Source: Pelomonas sp051857475 (GTDB lineage Bacteria > Pseudomonadota > Gammaproteobacteria > Burkholderiales > Burkholderiaceae_C). From it: 64,000 nt of DNA. The notes under the pieces were generated by a model, which saw only the letters and a program-made list of their open reading frames with translations, ran no database searches and was not told where the DNA came from. A program made the translations under genes and the position numbers. Shown here piece by piece: positions 8,293 to 17,647 of this stretch. Numbering within the stretch: position 1 is the stretch's first letter; the number at the start of each line of letters is the position of its first letter. Where the stretch lies: the NCBI RefSeq assembly GCF_051857475.1, contig NZ_JBPZGZ010000002.1, positions 868,001-932,000 on the forward strand. Reading direction: 5' to 3'.

Positions 8293-11200
8293 ATGCACCC
8301 CCTAATTCGAGGCCTGCTCGGCCTGCTGCTGCTCGGGGCGGGCCAGGTTGCCCGCGCCGACAGCGGCGTGGGCCCGATGGAGGTGCAGTTCCGCAGCGTC
8401 ACCGTGCCGCAGAACTCGGTCCCGGCCATCGCCCAGGACCGCGCCGGCTTCATGTGGATCGCCACCAACAAGGGTGTCACGCGCTACGACGGCTACCGGC
8501 TGCGGGCCATCGAGCAGGTCGGCGACACCATGGCCAAGCGCAGCCTGGGCTGGGTCCGCGCCATGGCGCCAGCAGCCGACGGGCGCATGTGGATAGGCAC
8601 GGAATTCCAGGGCCTGGTGGCCTACGACCCCGAGCAGGACCGCGTCGAAGCCCATGGCAGCGCCCAGGGCGGCCCCGGGCCGCAGCCGCCCATCCGCGCC
8701 CTGGCCGAGGGCCGGGACGGCAGCATCTGGGTCGGCACCCTGGGTCAGGGCCTGTATCGCTACGACCCCAAAAACAAGCGCTTCGAGGCGCATGAGCTGC
8801 GCTGGCGTGGCCAGGCCGAAAAGCGGGTGCTCGCCCTGCAGGTCGGCGCCAACGGCGTCGTCTGGGCCGGCCACTGGCGCGGCCTGGCCCGTTTCGTCAA
8901 CGGTGCCTGGGAGAACCTGGACCTGCCGGGCCTGGAAGCCGGCATGCCGGTGCAGGCCCTGGCCGAGGATCGGGCCGGCCGCGTCTGGCTGGGCACCCAG
9001 GACGGGCACCTGGGGGTGGTTGAGCAAGGCCAGGTGCGCTGGGTGCAGACGCTGGACATGCCCATCCATGCGCTGGCCGAAGGCCCCGATGGCCGTCTGT
9101 GGGTGGGCTGCAAGGTCGGCCTGCTGTGGATCAACCCGGCCAGCGGCGCCATCGAGGCGCGCCTGCGCCAGGACTCGCGCCGCGTTATGGGCCTGGCCGG
9201 CAATGACATCAGCGGCCTGCTGCGAGACCGCAGCGGTGCCATGTGGGTCAGCGGTTATGGCGTGGGCGTGCAGCGCCACCTGTCGCACCCGGCGCTGGCC
9301 GTGCGCGGCCCCGACACCGATCTGAACAGCCCGCTGGCCGAGGCCGACGTGCGCGCCGTGCTGGCGCTGAAGAACGGCGAGGTGCTGGCGCCGACCCAGG
9401 CCGGCCACATCGCCCGCCTGGACGGCCGCCCCGGCCGCGACCTGGCCACGCTGGGCGAGTGGCCGCGCGAGCGTCGCAGCGTCGTCGAGATCATGGCCGA
9501 GGCCGCCGACGGCAGCCTGTGGATGGCCGCGGCCGGCCGCCTGGAGCACCGCGCCGCCAATGGCCGTCTGTTGCGCGACTGGCCGCTGGACGGCGCGCGC
9601 GCCCAACAGCTGCTGCTGCGGCCCGACGGCAGCATCTGGCTGGGCATGCAGGAGGGTCTCTACCGCCTGGCCAACGAATCCGCCGCCGCGCTGGAGCGCC
9701 TGCATCCGCTCAGCGGGCCCCTGCATGGCGGCATCTATGTGCTGAGCCTGGCGCCCGACGGTCGCTTGTGGGTGGGTGGCCAGCAGGGGCTGTTCCGCGA
9801 GAAGGCGCCCGGCGAGAACGGCCTGGAGATCGTGCCCCAGGCGCCCGAGGAAGCCCTGGCCAGCCCCATCGTCATGGGCATGCTGTGGGGCCGCGACGGC
9901 CGGCTGTGGGTGGACACGCCGGTCAGCGGCCTGCACCGCCTCAAGGGCTGGGACGGCGAGGGCCGCGCCCGCTTCGAGCGCATCAGCGAGCGCCACGGCA
10001 TGGAGGGCGTGTTCGGCGGCAACCTGCACGAGGACGAGCAGGGCCGCATCTGGAGCCAGCTCTATGTCTACGACCCGGCCGCCGACCGGCTGGACAGCTT
10101 CGGCAGCGCCGAGGGCGCCAACTTTGGCAGCTTCTGGTTCTTTGCCAGCACCGAGCTGCCCGGCGGCGGCCTGCTGTTCGGCGGCAGCCGCGGCCTGCTG
10201 CGCGTGCTGCCCGACGCCTACCGCGCGCAGCGCACCAGCCCGCCCCTGGTCATCAGCGGCCTGCGCGTCAACGGCCAGCCCTGGGATCTGCCGCGGCCGG
10301 CCCAGGGCCTGACCCTGCCGCCCGGCAAGCGCAGCCTGTCGATCGAGTTCGCGGCGCTGGATTACGCCGACCCGACGCGGCTGCGCTATGAATTCCGCAT
10401 GGAGGGCCTGGACAGCGACTGGACCCGTGTCGACGCCAGCGGCCGCAACCCCAGCTTCGGGCCGCTCAAGCCCGGCCAGTACACGCTGCAGGTGCGCGCC
10501 ACGGCCCACCATGCGCTGTGGGGCACGGAACAATTGCGCCTGCCCATCACCCTGGAGCCGGCCTGGTGGGAGACCGATGCGGCCCGCATCGCCGGCGTGC
10601 TGGCCGCCTTGCTGGCCATCTGGGCCTGGATGCGCTGGCGCACGCGCTCGCTGCGCCGCCGCGAGGTGGAACTCAAGGCCCTGGTGGATGAGCGCACCGC
10701 CGAGCTGCGCGAGCTCAGCCTCACCGACGCGTTGACCGGCCTGCGCAACCGCCGCTACCTGGAGCTGCGCCTGGATGACGACCTGCGCCTGTGCCTGCGC
10801 CGCTTCGAGACGCCCGACACCGAGGGCCCGGGGCCGGATGCGGACCTGCTGCTGATGCTGCTGGACCTGGACCACTTCAAGCGCGTCAACGACATCCACG
10901 GTCATGCGGCCGGTGACGCGGTGCTGGTGCAACTGGCCGAGCGCCTGCGCAGCGTGTTCCGCGAGACCGATTCCCTGGTGCGCTGGGGCGGCGAGGAGAT
11001 CCTGGCTCTGGCCCGCGAAACCGAGCGGCGCGACGCCGCCGAGCTGGCCGCGCGTGTCTGTGCCGCTGTGCGCGAGAAGCCCTTCGAGATCGCGCCGGGC
11101 GAGACCGTGCACGTCACCGTGTCCATCGGCTTCTGCGCCTTCCCGCTGGACCCGCGCCACCCGCGGCTGTGGGACTGGCGCGCCTGCCTGGCCCTGGCCG

Positions 11201-11370
11201 ACTCGGCCCTCTACGCCGCCAAGGCCCAGGGCCGCGACGGCTATGTGGGCGCCATCCGCGCCAACGGCCTGTCGCCGCGCGAGGCGCCCGACAGCCTGCC
11301 GGCCTGGCGGGCCGAGAAGCGTTTGGTCATTGCGCGCAGCAATGCGGTGGACGACGCCCTAACCACCTGA
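8293..11370 (+). CDS. Periplasmic beta-propeller sensor diguanylate cyclase
   Basis: This 1025-residue protein has a signal peptide (about 1-22), then a long series of two-component-regulator propeller repeats with recurring DGxxWVGT or DGxLWVG motifs (about 40-640). A Y_Y_Y domain lies at about 670-760 and a membrane helix at about 767-785. A short coiled linker leads to a C-terminal GGDEF domain. The catalytic motif is GGEEI (899-903), a variant of GGDEF that keeps the second acidic residue, and LTDALTGLRNRRYLE opens the domain. It should sense an external ligand and make c-di-GMP inside. No EAL domain is present. Confidence 0.9.
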   Translation: MHPLIRGLLGLLLLGAGQVARADSGVGPMEVQFRSVTVPQNSVPAIAQDRAGFMWIATNKGVTRYDGYRLRAIEQVGDTMAKRSLGWVRAMAPAADGRMWIGTEFQGLVAYDPEQDRVEAHGSAQGGPGPQPPIRALAEGRDGSIWVGTLGQGLYRYDPKNKRFEAHELRWRGQAEKRVLALQVGANGVVWAGHWRGLARFVNGAWENLDLPGLEAGMPVQALAEDRAGRVWLGTQDGHLGVVEQGQVRWVQTLDMPIHALAEGPDGRLWVGCKVGLLWINPASGAIEARLRQDSRRVMGLAGNDISGLLRDRSGAMWVSGYGVGVQRHLSHPALAVRGPDTDLNSPLAEADVRAVLALKNGEVLAPTQAGHIARLDGRPGRDLATLGEWPRERRSVVEIMAEAADGSLWMAAAGRLEHRAANGRLLRDWPLDGARAQQLLLRPDGSIWLGMQEGLYRLANESAAALERLHPLSGPLHGGIYVLSLAPDGRLWVGGQQGLFREKAPGENGLEIVPQAPEEALASPIVMGMLWGRDGRLWVDTPVSGLHRLKGWDGEGRARFERISERHGMEGVFGGNLHEDEQGRIWSQLYVYDPAADRLDSFGSAEGANFGSFWFFASTELPGGGLLFGGSRGLLRVLPDAYRAQRTSPPLVISGLRVNGQPWDLPRPAQGLTLPPGKRSLSIEFAALDYADPTRLRYEFRMEGLDSDWTRVDASGRNPSFGPLKPGQYTLQVRATAHHALWGTEQLRLPITLEPAWWETDAARIAGVLAALLAIWAWMRWRTRSLRRREVELKALVDERTAELRELSLTDALTGLRNRRYLELRLDDDLRLCLRRFETPDTEGPGPDADLLLMLLDLDHFKRVNDIHGHAAGDAVLVQLAERLRSVFRETDSLVRWGGEEILALARETERRDAAELAARVCAAVREKPFEIAPGETVHVTVSIGFCAFPLDPRHPRLWDWRACLALADSALYAAKAQGRDGYVGAIRANGLSPREAPDSLPAWRAEKRLVIARSNAVDDALTT

Positions 11371-11410
11371 ACTTGTGGGGCTGTTCACAGGCCTGGGTGA
11401 CACTCGGGCC

Positions 11411-12712
11411 ATGAAGCCGCTACACGCCCTCGCAACCGCCCTCTCCCTGCTGCTCGCCACGTCCGCGGCCCTGGCGACCGGCCTGGACACGCAGGAGGCG
11501 CAGATCGTCGCCCACGTGAAACGGCTGACGCCCGACGCGCTGAAGCTGCTGGAGCGCAGCGTCCTCGTCAACAGCGGCACCTTGAACCCGGCCGGCGTTC
11601 GCGAGGTCGGGGCGCTTTACGCCACCGAGTTCGAGGCCCTGGGCTTCAAGACGCGCTGGGTCGACATGCCGGCCGAGATGAAGCGGGCCGGCCATCTGGT
11701 CGCCGAGCGCACCGGCGACAAGGGCAGGCGCGTGCTGCTGATCGGCCACCTCGACACCGTCTTCGAGAAGGACAGCCCCGTGACGCCCTGGGCATCCGAC
11801 GGCAAGCGCGTGCGCGGCCAGGGCGTGTCCGACATGAAGGGCGGCGACGTCATCATCCTGCTGGCCCTGAAGGCCCTGAACGAGGCCGGTGCGCTGAAGG
11901 GCACCACGGTGCGGGCTGTCTTCACGGGCGACGAGGAGCGCGTCGGCTCGCCGGCGGCCGTGGCGCGGGCCGCACTGATCGACGCCGCGAAGCAGAGCGA
12001 CGTGGCTCTCGCCTTCGAAGGCGCCACCAAGGACGAGCAGGGCCGTGACACCGCCACCATCGGCCGGCGCGCTTCGGGCACCTGGCATCTGGACGTGACG
12101 GCCCGCACGGGCCACTCGGCCGGCGTCTTCGGTCGCGACGGCTATGGCGCGCTGTACGAGGCGGCGCGGGTGCTGAATGCCTTCCGCGAGCAGCTCATCG
12201 AGCCCGACCTGACCTTCAATGCCGCCACGGTGGTGGCCGGCACCAGCGCGAAGTGGGACGACGGCGAGAGCCAGGGCCAGGCCTTCGGCAAGACCAATGT
12301 CATCCCGCGCGACGCCCAGGTGCGCGGCGACCTGCGCTATCTGACCGAGGCCCAGGGCGCCAAGGCCCGCGAGCGCATGCAGGCCATCGTCGAGCAGGCC
12401 CTGCCGGGCACGCGCTCCAGGATCAGCTTCCACGAAAGCTATCCGCCGATGGCGCCCACGCCAGGCAACCTCAAGGTGCTGGAGGCCTATTCGGCCGCCA
12501 GCGCCGACGCCGGCCTGAACGCCGTCGTGGCCTTCCCGCCCGGCCAGCGCGGCGCGGGCGATGTGCAGTTCGTGGCGCCCATCGTTGACAGCCTCGATGG
12601 CCTGGGGGCTGCGGGCGGCGGCGCGCACACGCCGGACGAGTGGCTGGAGATCGCATCCATAGAACAGGGTGCGATCCGGGCGGCGGTGCTCATCTATCGC
12701 CTGACGCGCTGA
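11411..12712 (+). CDS. Secreted M20 family metallopeptidase (glutamate carboxypeptidase-like)
   Basis: This 433-residue protein has a clear signal peptide (1-22, cleavage after ALA) and the M20 zinc motifs: GHLDTVF (112-118), the bridging aspartate in SDMKGG (D141) and the catalytic pair in TGDEE (E175/E176). A dimerisation domain with GRRASGTWHLDV follows at about 217. The closest known type is carboxypeptidase G2, which removes C-terminal glutamate from peptides or folates in the periplasm. The upstream frame is open, but this ATG is the one that begins the signal peptide. It is a single gene between the cyclase and the molybdenum hydroxylase operon. Confidence 0.88.
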   Translation: MKPLHALATALSLLLATSAALATGLDTQEAQIVAHVKRLTPDALKLLERSVLVNSGTLNPAGVREVGALYATEFEALGFKTRWVDMPAEMKRAGHLVAERTGDKGRRVLLIGHLDTVFEKDSPVTPWASDGKRVRGQGVSDMKGGDVIILLALKALNEAGALKGTTVRAVFTGDEERVGSPAAVARAALIDAAKQSDVALAFEGATKDEQGRDTATIGRRASGTWHLDVTARTGHSAGVFGRDGYGALYEAARVLNAFREQLIEPDLTFNAATVVAGTSAKWDDGESQGQAFGKTNVIPRDAQVRGDLRYLTEAQGAKARERMQAIVEQALPGTRSRISFHESYPPMAPTPGNLKVLEAYSAASADAGLNAVVAFPPGQRGAGDVQFVAPIVDSLDGLGAAGGGAHTPDEWLEIASIEQGAIRAAVLIYRLTR

Positions 12713-12787
12713 ATCAGGCAAAACCCCGGCCGTAGACGTCGGCCGACGGCGCCAAACTGCGTCCCATCCATCGGATGGGAGACAGGC

Positions 12788-15610
12788 GTGTCGCAGAACA
12801 CAAACGGGCCGTTCCAGCTGACGCGGCGTCGCGTCATCGGCACCGGCGCGGCGGCGGTGACGCTGCTGGTGCATGAACTGGCCCTGGCCTTCAAGCCGCC
12901 TATCATCAAGAACCCTGGCGCCCGGCCGCAGCCCGAAGGCACGCCCGTCCAGCCGCACACGCCGCCCGGCGCGCCCGACTGGTCCGGCGGCCCCGGCAAG
13001 GCGCGTTTTCGCATCGACGGCCTGGCCAAGGTGACGGGGCAGAAGATCTATGCGCGCGACTTCCGCGCCGTCGACATGCCTGGCTGGCCGCAGACCGAGC
13101 GCATGGCCATGATCCTGCGCGCCACCCAGCCCGGCCTGGCCTTCAGCGGCCTGGACCTCGGGCGCTTGAGCGAAGCCAAGGCCCTGCCGCTGCTGACCAT
13201 CACGCAGACGCCGCTGACCGGCTTCCCCTGGCCGCAGCGCGACCTGGCTTCGCTGAACCTCTCCTTGCCCTTCTCCAGCGCCGGCGCCGACGGGGTCTCG
13301 CAGCTGCTGGTGCCGGTGGGTACGGCGCCGCAGTTCTACGGCCAGCCGGTGGCCATCCTGATCTTTGCCGACGGCAACGCCTACCGCCGTGCCAAGCGCG
13401 CCCTGCAGTTCCAGCCCGGCGTCGTGCAGGCCAGCGGCTTGGCCGCGCCGCCGAAGCAGCCCTGGGTGATGGCCTACAGCCCGGTCAACTATCTGACGCG
13501 TTACGAGGCGCCGGGCATCGAGCCCTTCTCGCAGGTGCAGGTGGGCTATGCCTCCGACCCCTACCAGCCCGACTCGTCCAGCCAGCCCTACAACAGCACG
13601 GCCCGCCAGATGCGGGGCCGCATCGACACCACGCTGCAGGCGCCCGATCCCCATGTGCTGCAAATCGGTGGCAGCTACTCGACGCAGGTGCTGGACCCGA
13701 TGTTCATGGAGCCCGAGGCCGGCCTGGCTTGGCTGGACAGTTCCGGCACGGGCACGCTCAACCTCGTGCTCGGCACCCAGGCCACCAATGGCGACTCGGG
13801 CGACAGCCTGGACCTGTTCAAGGCCTGCCCGACCATCAAGGTGTCCACCGTGGTGCTGAACTCCTGCTACCCCGGCGGTGGCTTCGGCGGGCGCGACGTG
13901 TCCACCTTCCCGCCGCTGCTGGCCGTCACGGCGGCACTGGCCGACGGACCGGTGCGCATCGCCCAGGACCGCTATGAGCAGTTCCAGGGCGGCCTGAAGC
14001 AGCTGGCCAGCAGGATCACCCAGCGCATCGCGGTGGACACCCGGACGGGCAAGTTCCTCGCCTTCGGCAGCCAGCAGGTCCTGCCCTCGGGCGGCCAGAA
14101 CAACTACAGCCAGTTCGTCGCCATGCTGGCAGCCTATTGCGGCCTCAGCGGCTACGACATCAAGCAGGCCTATGTGGATGCCATCGCCCAGCCCAGCACC
14201 GGCGTCGTGGCGGGCTCCATGCGCGGCTTCGGCGGGCCCCAGGCCAGCTTTGCCGTCGAGACCCTGGTGGACGAGGTGGCCGTGGCCTTGAAGCGCGACC
14301 CCATCGAGCTGCGCCAGATCAATGTCTTGCGCGAGGGCGACCGCACCATCACCGGCGCTCCGCTGCAGCAGCCCATGCGCCTGCACGAGATCTGCCGCCG
14401 CTCGCGCGAGCATGCGCTGTGGCGCGACCGCGAGGCCGTCAAGCGCCGCAAGGCCCGCGAGGGCATCCGCTACGGTGTCGGCTTTGCGCTGGCCAACCAG
14501 GCCTATGGCACGGGCAAGGACGGCGTCATGGCCGAGGTGGCCATGGATGCCATCGGGCGGCTGACCGTGCGCACCAACTGCGTCGACATGGGCAACGGCT
14601 CGGCGACGACGCTGGCCATCAGCACCGCCGGCTGGCTGGGCCACAACGCCCACGACATCGTCATGGGCGATGTCGGCAGCTTCAATGCGCTGGACGTCAG
14701 CACCTATGCCGGCGGCAATTGGAGCCAGCCCAACTGGACGGCGGCCTTCGCCATGTCCAGCAGTGCCTGCCTGACGGCTTTCCACCAGGTCCACGTCACC
14801 GAGCAGGCCAGCCAGGTGCTGTTCCAGGCCGGCCTGCTGCCGGCGGCCGCGGCGCTGTGGGGTGTGCCGCTGGCCCAGGTCCAGGGCAAGACGGTTTGGG
14901 ACCAGGGTCATCTCACCGCGCCGGGCCTGGCGCCGCTGACGCTGCGCGCGCTGGCCACGCAGGTGCACAAGACCGGTCTCACGGCGGCGGCCATGGTGCA
15001 TGGCTGCTACGAGGGGTCCTGGGTGGCCGGGACCTATGCCGTGCCGGCCGGGCCGCCCTTGCAGCTGCCCGTTGACGGGCTGTCGCTGCGCGCCGCGGGC
15101 CAGTCGAACTGGACGCCCGTGCTGCGGCAGAACGTCATTCCGCCCAAGCCTGCGGCGGCCCTCTATGGCCGCAGCCTGTATGCGCCCTCGGGCGTGCTGG
15201 TGGCCGTCGAGATCGGACCCAGGAGCCATGCGCCGCGCGTCGTCGACGTGCAGCTGCTGGTGGATGCCGGCAAGGTCATCCAGCCCGACCTGCTGATGGG
15301 TCAGGCCCAGGGCGGCATCGCCATGGGCATCGGCTATGCGCTGCTGGAGAACCTGCCGCTGGAAGCCGGCGGCGCGGGCGACGGTCGCTGGAACCTGGAC
15401 CGCTATCACGTGGCCCTCAGCGCCGACGTGCCGCTGGCGCGCATGAGCATCACGCCCCTGCCTACCACCGAGACCACCGGCAAGGGCATTGCCGAGGCCG
15501 TGCTCTGCCCCATCGCACCGGCCATCGGCAATGCCATCGCCCACGCGACCGGGCAGCGCTTCCGCTCGTTGCCCATCACCGCTGCCGACATCGAAAGGGC
15601 CCTGGCATGA
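12788..15610 (+). CDS. Molybdopterin-binding large subunit, xanthine dehydrogenase family
   Basis: This 940-residue subunit starts at a GTG preceded by GGGAG. It opens with a Tat-type signal (TRRRVIGTG, residues 12-20, then a hydrophobic stretch), so it is exported folded. Molybdenum hydroxylase hallmarks include GKARFRIDGLAKVTG near residue 75, YPGGGFGGRD at about 360 and GSMRGFGGPQASFAVE at about 477. A C-terminal GKGIAEAVLCPIAPAIGNAI segment carries the catalytic glutamate region. It resembles the isoquinoline or aldehyde oxidoreductase group, which needs only a 2Fe-2S partner and lacks an FAD subunit. The partner and a dihaem cytochrome follow with ATGA overlaps. The substrate is unknown. 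Confidence 0.88.
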   Translation: MSQNTNGPFQLTRRRVIGTGAAAVTLLVHELALAFKPPIIKNPGARPQPEGTPVQPHTPPGAPDWSGGPGKARFRIDGLAKVTGQKIYARDFRAVDMPGWPQTERMAMILRATQPGLAFSGLDLGRLSEAKALPLLTITQTPLTGFPWPQRDLASLNLSLPFSSAGADGVSQLLVPVGTAPQFYGQPVAILIFADGNAYRRAKRALQFQPGVVQASGLAAPPKQPWVMAYSPVNYLTRYEAPGIEPFSQVQVGYASDPYQPDSSSQPYNSTARQMRGRIDTTLQAPDPHVLQIGGSYSTQVLDPMFMEPEAGLAWLDSSGTGTLNLVLGTQATNGDSGDSLDLFKACPTIKVSTVVLNSCYPGGGFGGRDVSTFPPLLAVTAALADGPVRIAQDRYEQFQGGLKQLASRITQRIAVDTRTGKFLAFGSQQVLPSGGQNNYSQFVAMLAAYCGLSGYDIKQAYVDAIAQPSTGVVAGSMRGFGGPQASFAVETLVDEVAVALKRDPIELRQINVLREGDRTITGAPLQQPMRLHEICRRSREHALWRDREAVKRRKAREGIRYGVGFALANQAYGTGKDGVMAEVAMDAIGRLTVRTNCVDMGNGSATTLAISTAGWLGHNAHDIVMGDVGSFNALDVSTYAGGNWSQPNWTAAFAMSSSACLTAFHQVHVTEQASQVLFQAGLLPAAAALWGVPLAQVQGKTVWDQGHLTAPGLAPLTLRALATQVHKTGLTAAAMVHGCYEGSWVAGTYAVPAGPPLQLPVDGLSLRAAGQSNWTPVLRQNVIPPKPAAALYGRSLYAPSGVLVAVEIGPRSHAPRVVDVQLLVDAGKVIQPDLLMGQAQGGIAMGIGYALLENLPLEAGGAGDGRWNLDRYHVALSADVPLARMSITPLPTTETTGKGIAEAVLCPIAPAIGNAIAHATGQRFRSLPITAADIERALA

Positions 15611-16134
15611 ACGACCATCTCGTCCCCGTCCAGTTCCACGTCAATGGCCGGCCCATCCAGACCGAGGTGCCGAGCGACCTGCCTCTCGTCGACTTCCTGC
15701 GTGAGGAGCTGGGCCTGTCAGGCACGCGGCTGTGTTGCGGCATCGGTGTCTGCAAGGCCTGCACCGTGGCCGCGCGCCGCCAGCCGAGCAGCCAGGCGCA
15801 GCCCATGCTGGCTTGCTCAACGCCGGTCGCGCTTCTGCAGGGCCAGTCCATCACGACGGTGGAAGGCACCGGCAGCATGGAAAAGCCTAGCGCCGTGCAG
15901 CAGGCCTTCCTCGACCACTTCGCCTTCCAGTGCGGCTACTGCACGCCGGGCTTTGTCATGGCGACCGAGATGCTGCTGGGCCGGCTGCGCGTGCAGCCCG
16001 TCCGGCGCGACGGGCTCGATGCGGCCATTGAGGACGCCGTCGGCCAGCACATCTGCCGCTGTACCGGCTATGCCCGTTACCACCAGGCCATCCGCGCCGT
16101 CGTGCTGGCGGAGAAAGGCCTGGTGGTCGCATGA
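15607..16134 (+). CDS. 2Fe-2S subunit of molybdenum hydroxylase
   Basis: The 175 residues contain the plant-type ferredoxin cluster (C44-x4-C49-x2-C52 and C70). The second, all-helical cluster domain has CGYC (109-112) and CRC (150-152). It passes electrons from the molybdopterin site to the next carrier. The start codon overlaps the large-subunit stop (ATGA), and the stop overlaps the cytochrome start in the same way. It has no signal of its own, as expected if it is carried across the membrane with the Tat-tagged large subunit. Confidence 0.93.
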   Translation: MNDHLVPVQFHVNGRPIQTEVPSDLPLVDFLREELGLSGTRLCCGIGVCKACTVAARRQPSSQAQPMLACSTPVALLQGQSITTVEGTGSMEKPSAVQQAFLDHFAFQCGYCTPGFVMATEMLLGRLRVQPVRRDGLDAAIEDAVGQHICRCTGYARYHQAIRAVVLAEKGLVVA

Positions 16135-17096
16135 GAGCGCTGCTGTTCCTCCTTCTCGCAGGCACCGCCCAGGCCGGGACGCTGTTCGAATACGGCCGCC
16201 AATGTGCCGAGCAGATCGCCGAGATACCGGCCTTCAGCTGCATGGCCGGCGAGGAAATCCCCATCACCATCGACGGCAAGCCCGTGCCGGCCGACAAGGC
16301 GCCGCCCAGCTGCGACCGGCCCTCGCTGCTGCACCAGGCCGATGCCCAAAGCCAGTGCGTGCCCGGCAGCCGCGCCCTGGTGCTGCGCGACGACAAGGGG
16401 GCGCAGATCAGCGCCATCTGCCGCAAGCAGGTGGCGCGCCCGGCGGGCAGTTGGTGGTTCGACGAGATCAATGTCATCTCCCACAGCCTGAAGGACGGCA
16501 AGACCTGCTGGTTCACCGCCAAGGCCAAGGCGCCGTTGAGCGCGGCCACGGGCATCGACGGCCGCGCCGTGCCCTCGCCCAGCACCTTGAAGCGCCCGGC
16601 AGTGCCGGCCGACAAGGTCTGGCAGACGCCGCATCAGGTGGCGTGGAGCCAGCCCGCCTGCGTGAACTGCCATGACAGCGGGCCCTTCATGTACTCGCCC
16701 TACATCGCGCAGACGACGCAGCTGCCGGGCGATCCTTTCGGCTTCTACGAGCCCAAGGCCATCGGCGAGGACTTCAAGAGGGCCTGGTCCAAGCTGCACG
16801 CCTTCGGCATCACGACGCGTGGCAACACCTGCACGGCCTGCCACCGCATGGGCAACATGAACTCCTGCCAGGTCGCCATGCAGCAGTCCACCGGCCGCGC
16901 GCCTCAGGAGGGGGGCGACGAATGGTCCCGGCGCTTCCCGCAATCGCACTGGATGAGCCCCGGCAATCTGCACAGCCAGACGCAGTGGAACGAGCAGTTC
17001 AGCGAGAGCCTGAAGAAGCTGGCGGCCTGCTGCGAGAACCCGCAGGGGGCGGGGTGCAGGGTGGTGGAGTACGGGAGCAAGGGCGCCCAAAGATGA
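16131..17096 (+). CDS. Periplasmic dihaem c-type cytochrome
   Basis: This 321-residue protein has a short signal peptide (1-15) and two haem c attachment motifs, CVNCH (177-181) and CTACH (234-238). It also has several extra cysteines in the N-terminal half and near the C-terminus (CC at about 303). Its place directly after the 2Fe-2S subunit, with an ATGA overlap, makes it the likely electron acceptor of the hydroxylase. The N-terminal 160 residues match no domain I recognise. The C-terminal section (WMSPGNLHSQTQWNEQF) may supply distal haem ligands. Confidence 0.8.
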   Translation: MRALLFLLLAGTAQAGTLFEYGRQCAEQIAEIPAFSCMAGEEIPITIDGKPVPADKAPPSCDRPSLLHQADAQSQCVPGSRALVLRDDKGAQISAICRKQVARPAGSWWFDEINVISHSLKDGKTCWFTAKAKAPLSAATGIDGRAVPSPSTLKRPAVPADKVWQTPHQVAWSQPACVNCHDSGPFMYSPYIAQTTQLPGDPFGFYEPKAIGEDFKRAWSKLHAFGITTRGNTCTACHRMGNMNSCQVAMQQSTGRAPQEGGDEWSRRFPQSHWMSPGNLHSQTQWNEQFSESLKKLAACCENPQGAGCRVVEYGSKGAQR

Positions 17097-17647
17097 CCGT
17101 CAAAGGCGTTTGCGTGGGCCTGATCGGGTTCATCGCGGCGGTGGCTTCGAGCGGGCCGGTGCTTGCCGCCGAGCCACGCCTTGAGCAACCGGATTTCACG
17201 CTGGAGATCCAGCTCGATGCCAAGGCCAGCCAATTTCTGAAGGCGCACCAGGAATGGGTCGGGTTGAGCATCAGTTTCGCGGACGTCGTCGGACCAGGCG
17301 GGGCCAACCTGGCCTCTTTTCGACGCGCAGAAAAGGATTCGTTCTCGATGCGGGTGAAGGACGTGTCTTTCGATCCCGTGCAGGTGAAGCGATTGCGCAC
17401 CTTGGACTACGAGGTGCTGGTCAACGTCTACTCCGACCACCGTCATCTGGATGGGAATGTGCTGGACTGCGATCTTCTGCAAGCACCGATCAGTCAATTG
17501 CAGCGGCGTGTCCACACCATCCAATGCCGCCTGGGCGATTGGGCATCGCAGGTGAAGCCCAAGAGGCGTGTCAGCCCCTCACAAACCTCATCAACCTCCC
17601 CCGATAGTCCGGCCTCCCCGCCTCCGCACTCAGCAGCGTCTCGCTGA
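17093..17647 (+). CDS. Secreted protein of unknown function in the Mo-hydroxylase operon
   Basis: This 184-residue protein starts by ATGA overlap with the cytochrome stop and has a signal peptide (about 1-27, cleavage near VLAAEP). The mature part holds two cysteines (DCD and QCR) and looks beta-rich. I recognise no family. The last 26 codons overlap the convergent methyltransferase gene and are rich in Ser and Pro, so the C-terminus may be recent read-through of a lost stop. Tight coupling suggests a role with the hydroxylase-cytochrome pair, which is an inference. Confidence 0.6.
   Translation: MTVKGVCVGLIGFIAAVASSGPVLAAEPRLEQPDFTLEIQLDAKASQFLKAHQEWVGLSISFADVVGPGGANLASFRRAEKDSFSMRVKDVSFDPVQVKRLRTLDYEVLVNVYSDHRHLDGNVLDCDLLQAPISQLQRRVHTIQCRLGDWASQVKPKRRVSPSQTSSTSPDSPASPPPHSAASR

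Noticed and set aside
11420..15544. A 1374-codon open frame on the minus strand opposite the peptidase and molybdenum hydroxylase genes.
   Set aside because: It is antisense to genes with complete, conserved motifs, and its Gln/His/Arg-rich composition is the usual shadow of GC-rich coding DNA.
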